A DNA stretch of 64,000 nucleotides from assembly GCA_030848705.1 (NCBI GenBank), contig CM061245.1, positions 71,659,564-71,723,563 on the forward strand, written 5' to 3'. Below are positions 60,677 to 64,000 of the stretch, piece by piece. The position numbers were made by a program, and so were the translations under genes. The notes below the pieces were generated by a model. The model ran no database searches. It had not been told where the DNA came from and was given only the letters and a program-made list of their open reading frames with translations. This DNA comes from Heracleum sosnowskyi. Its lineage: Eukaryota > Streptophyta > Magnoliopsida > Apiales > Apiaceae. How positions within the stretch are numbered: position 1 is the stretch's first letter; each line of letters starts with the position of its first letter.

Positions 60677-63114
60677 TCAAGTTGATTTTGGTACCCAAGT
60701 TTCCTTGGGTCCTTTCCTGTTAGCTTTGTCTTTCTTGTCATTTTGCACCTTAATCTCAGATTGAGTTAAATCAACCTTGACCCTGGGTGTTGACCTCTGA
60801 GAGACAGCATGCTGAGGATGTTCATATGCATACATATTTGATGCAGGCATTTGAGAATTCTGTGAATACATAGCATTCATGTGTGGCATGCTCCATGTCA
60901 TTTGTGGCATTGTGAATGCATTCATATAAGGATTTGAAACAAATGGCATGTTGGCATACAAATTTGATGTTTGATCAGTATGTGCAAACATGTTATGCAT
61001 AGCAGGCATAGGCATATTGGGTACATGCATTGGCATATGAACAGATGGAGTTTTAACAGTTTTGCAATTGGCAGATAAATGATTAACACTACCACACTGT
61101 ACACAAGTTTTCCTAGGAGCATACTTGTCAGGTGTATAGTTGTTATGCTTGTTAATCCCTACCTTCCCATTTTTGTTCTTTTTCTTTTTCACCTCAGCCT
61201 TGACCACTATATTTTCTAGCTTGTCCTTCAACTGCTTGTTGGACAAGTGACCTATGTTGACATCCTTAGCTTTGGTTTTGCTACACTCTCCCTGAACAAA
61301 ATTTTTGCTGGTTAGACCATACTTTTTGTTCAGCTTCTCAAGTTTCTCTTGACTAACACTAGATGTACACTTCTTTGGATAAGTCACTTCCGTAGAGGTG
61401 TTGTCCAACAATGGATGCTTACTATCCGTAGAGGTATTATCCTTCAACGGATGCTCGTTATCCGTAGAAGTGTCATCTCCTAGATTTTCAACGTCTAGCT
61501 TCTTTTTATCCTTTCTTGCTGATTCCTTGTAGAATGTATCCACACCTTGAGCCTTAATTATGTTTGTGGTAACATTCCTGGAATCAGTCCATCTAGCAAT
61601 TGTTTTCTGTTTTTTAGCTACTGTGCTTTGAGAATTTCTTCTCTTTTTAGCACAGTCAGCAAATCATCCTTGGCAACTTGACACTACTCTCATTTTCTCA
61701 AACTCAATAGATTGAGTTTCCAGAACTGCATTCCTATCACTCAAAATCTAATTAGCATCTTTAATCCTGGAGTTTTCATTTGTAAGTGATTTAAGAGAAA
61801 TACGCATATGGTACAATTCAGTGGACATGTCATTAATTGCATTATTGCATTCCTCGGTAGAAAGCTCAGAGAGATTGGTGGTAATTACCTGATTGGATGA
61901 TGAACTGGCCTCCTGCTCATTTGAATCAGCCATCAGTGGAAGGTTCACAAATTCAGTGTCCTCCTCAGAATCATTCCCATCTTTAGCCCAGTCATAGTCC
62001 TGTGTTATGAATGCTCTACCCTTTTGCTTGAGAAGATCAAAGTATTTCTTCTTGTAATCAACAGGCTCAAACTTCCTGTCACTCTTCTCAGCTTTTGGTT
62101 TTCTGCATTCATTGGCAAAGTGACCTCCCATTCCACAATTGAAACATTTAAATTTGGACCTCTCAACAAAGTTCTTGTTTGATTGAGAGTCCTTTCTGAA
62201 TGGTTTGGACACATCAGGGTTTCTCTTGAACTTGACCTTTGAGAATTTTCTTGACATAAAAGCCTAATGTTGATTGGAGGGCTCACTTTCTTCAATCATC
62301 TTTCATTTGCACTTTCTTGATTCAGCTCTACCTTCACAAGCACTTTGGCTTGGTGTAGTTTTAGCAGCTTCTTCTTTCATGTCCTCAGCCTTTTCAACAC
62401 TTGCTACTAAAGCAACAGGTCCAGTTTTCTTTTGGACCTTCTCAATTTCTTCATCCTGCTCCATTTCCAGCTCATATGTTTTTAGGGTTCCATACAGCCT
62501 CTCAAAAGTAAAGTCCTTATACTCTTGAGTGTTTCTCAAGGAAACAGTCATAGGCTTCCACTCCTTTGGCAAGGCTCTGAGAAATTTAAGATTTGAATCT
62601 TTGATTTGATACACTCTTCCATACAACTTCAATCCATTCAACAATTTTTGAAATCTACTAAAAGTATCATTCAAAGATTCTCCACTCTTGAAGTGAAAGT
62701 GTTCATACTGTTTATGAGGAGCTGCATCTTGTTTTCCCTCACCTGCTCAGTTCCTTCACAGATGGTTTGGACAGTGTCCCAAATCTCCTTTGTTGTAGAA
62801 CAATTAATAACATTGTCAAACATGTCAGAATCAAGACCATTGAACAAAATATTCAAGGTCTACTTTTCTTTATGAACTGCAATGGTGTCCTCAGGAGTCC
62901 ATTCTGAAGGTAACTTTGGAATGGTGCTCGGAGCTCCTTCAGGTTCTTGAGCTATTGAGGTGTTTGGCTTCATTGGTACATGAGGGCCATGATCTATGCA
63001 CTCTAAATAACCTTCATCCATATACATTAGATGTAGTCGCATTTTTACTTTCCAGTGAAAGTAATTTTCTCTATCAAGAACTGGTATTTTAACTCCATAA
63101 TCCTTCTGACCCAT
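60677..63114 (-). pseudogene. gag: copia4 gag, broken
   Basis: Starts MGQKDYGVKIPVLDRENYFHWKV-like at the ATG at 63114. Lesions: a stop after AVHKEK (62862-62860), a frameshift near 62675, another near 62300-62260, and a stop near 61748. Recognisable parts are the capsid-like region (KEIWDTVQTICEG, LKFLRALPKEW), a central CCHC knuckle (CFNCGMGGHFANEC, about 62140), a coiled-coil-like part, a second knuckle (CVQCGSVNHLSANC, about 61100), a Met/Asn/Pro-rich segment and the C-terminal ETWVPKST. 61380-61480 encodes four copies of an SVD/STD-type unit on the family word. The 61544-61747 stretch is degenerate. Confidence 0.85.
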
Positions 63115-63160
63115 GATTCTGATGTCTTTAGATCTTTAAACTTCTTGTGTGTTAGAAGCT

Positions 63161-63175
63161 AGCTCTGATACCAAT
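63161..63175 (-). other. copia4 primer binding site (tRNA-Met type)
   Basis: The minus strand reads attggtatcagagct directly after the LTR, close to the tRNA-Met consensus. Confidence 0.85.
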
Positions 63176-64000
63176 TGTTATTCCCAGACAATGAATCAAG
63201 ATTGTAGAAGGGGGGGGGGGGTTGCATACAATCTTTAAAATTTCTTTAGTTCTTGATAGTAGAAATATGAATGTAAAATCAAGAACAGAAAAACAAACAA
63301 GATAAATAACACAAGAATTAAAAATTCAGGTGGATTGTTTTGTCCACATGAGAGATTTTTATTTGAATAAATCTCTGTGATGTTTATGAATAAACACACA
63401 GCTGCATACACACAATTCTAGCTTCAGCAATTTACAAAGGATATTACTTTGTGCTCTCTAAATTGTCTTACTGATTTCTTAGCTCTAGAATTATGCTACA
63501 CTTGGTTATATATCCCAAGTTTACAAGATATTTCAAACAGACAATAATACAAAAAGTAAATCTGTTCAAGATCCTTGTTTCTCCATTCTGAGTAGTGGTC
63601 CATGTGTTGGTAGCTTGCCCTTCTTGGTTGATTGTCTTTTATGGAAATGCTACTTTTTGACCATACAAACAGAATGCTACTTCTTCTCGTGACCTTTCCA
63701 GAAATACTGGCTTCCATGCTTTGTGTAGTCTGTCAACCCATGTGCACTGACTGAACTGTCCTTTTCACAAGTACAGTGTGTATCCGTAGAAGCCATTTGA
63801 GTTGTATCCGTTGAGAGTATCTTGATCACATCCGTAGACAGCTAGTACTGCTATCCGTAGACAGTACTTTGTCCACATCCGTAGAAGGCTAATGATGTTA
63901 TCCGTTGACAGTCAATTTCACTTATGTAAAATTACAAGGCATAGACTATTTACAATTAGCCTCCCTATTCTACATATCTATTAATAGTCAACATGACTTA
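63176..64000 (-). repeat. copia4 5' LTR, cut by the window end
   Basis: Starts tgttattcccagac on plus, the reverse complement of the copia3 LTR end. By comparison with the 1001-bp copia3 LTR about 175 bases are missing. Word copies atccgtag/atccgttg cluster at 63780-63910. Confidence 0.9.
63198..63235 (-). repeat. hairpin with poly-C loop near the end of the copia4 LTR
   Basis: aagattgta (63198-63206) and tacaatctt (63227-63235) around a G12 run on plus (63210-63221). Confidence 0.75.

Larger units (their letters stand above)
50345..64000 (-). mobile_element. copia4: decayed Sirevirus-type element (family B), outermost layer
   Basis: On the minus strand: 5' LTR (from beyond 64000 to 63176), primer site, gag, pol (split by the CACTA element) and a third gene truncated at 50345 by copia3. 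Its remaining 3' part must lie left of the window. Multiple stops and frameshifts show it is old. It shares LTR ends and protein sequence with copia3. Confidence 0.9.

Overview
This is plant nuclear DNA, most likely from an angiosperm eudicot with a repeat-rich genome. I cannot name the species from the sequence. Almost every base belongs to a transposable element. I see no ordinary host gene in its own place, no rRNA or tRNA gene and no CRISPR array. The only host-gene-like coding sequence is a set of exons carried inside a CACTA DNA transposon.

The window is a stack of insertions whose order can be read from target-site duplications (TSDs). The outermost layer is a decayed Ty1/copia element of Sirevirus type on the minus strand (copia4, 50345 to beyond 64000). 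A 5.0-kb CACTA transposon (53013-58024) splits its pol, and a plus-strand copy of the same family (copia3, 33415-50344) splits its env-like gene. Copia3 carries a 2.7-kb hAT-type element (34619-37330) that itself contains a Helitron-like element and a foldback MITE. It also carries a 4.8-kb solo gypsy LTR (43249-48059) and a minus-strand gypsy LTR whose pieces lie at 5806-6727 and 32495-33414. That gypsy LTR was hit by copia1 (minus strand, 1-5805, a third related copia family) and by copia2 (plus strand, 6728-32489, TSD acctc). Copia2 was then hit inside its pol by an inverted copy of itself (11643-24525, TSD gtgtg).

The copia2 pair is the youngest and best preserved part. Each copy is about 12.9 kb long with 546-bp LTRs that differ by about one base within a copy. 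Each has an intact gag (776 aa, three CCHC knuckles) and a pol with protease, integrase, reverse transcriptase and RNase H. Each also has a very large third gene of 1213-1220 aa in the env-like position of Sireviruses. Between pol and this third gene lies a separate ORF on the opposite strand: intact (131 aa) in the inner copy and stopped at codon 9 in the outer copy.

Several features suggest an expression programme that I cannot match to a described one. In two families the third gene has promoter-like DNA with a TATA box about 120 bp before its ATG. In three families a phase-matched AG/GG 3' splice-site-like motif stands at the start of pol, and pol has no usable ATG there. Two families have a poly-C-loop hairpin near the end of the LTR, with a different stem sequence in each. 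Hairpins bracket the polypurine tract, and each family has its own short word repeated in its LTRs and body. All of this rests on reading by eye; no alignments or searches were run.
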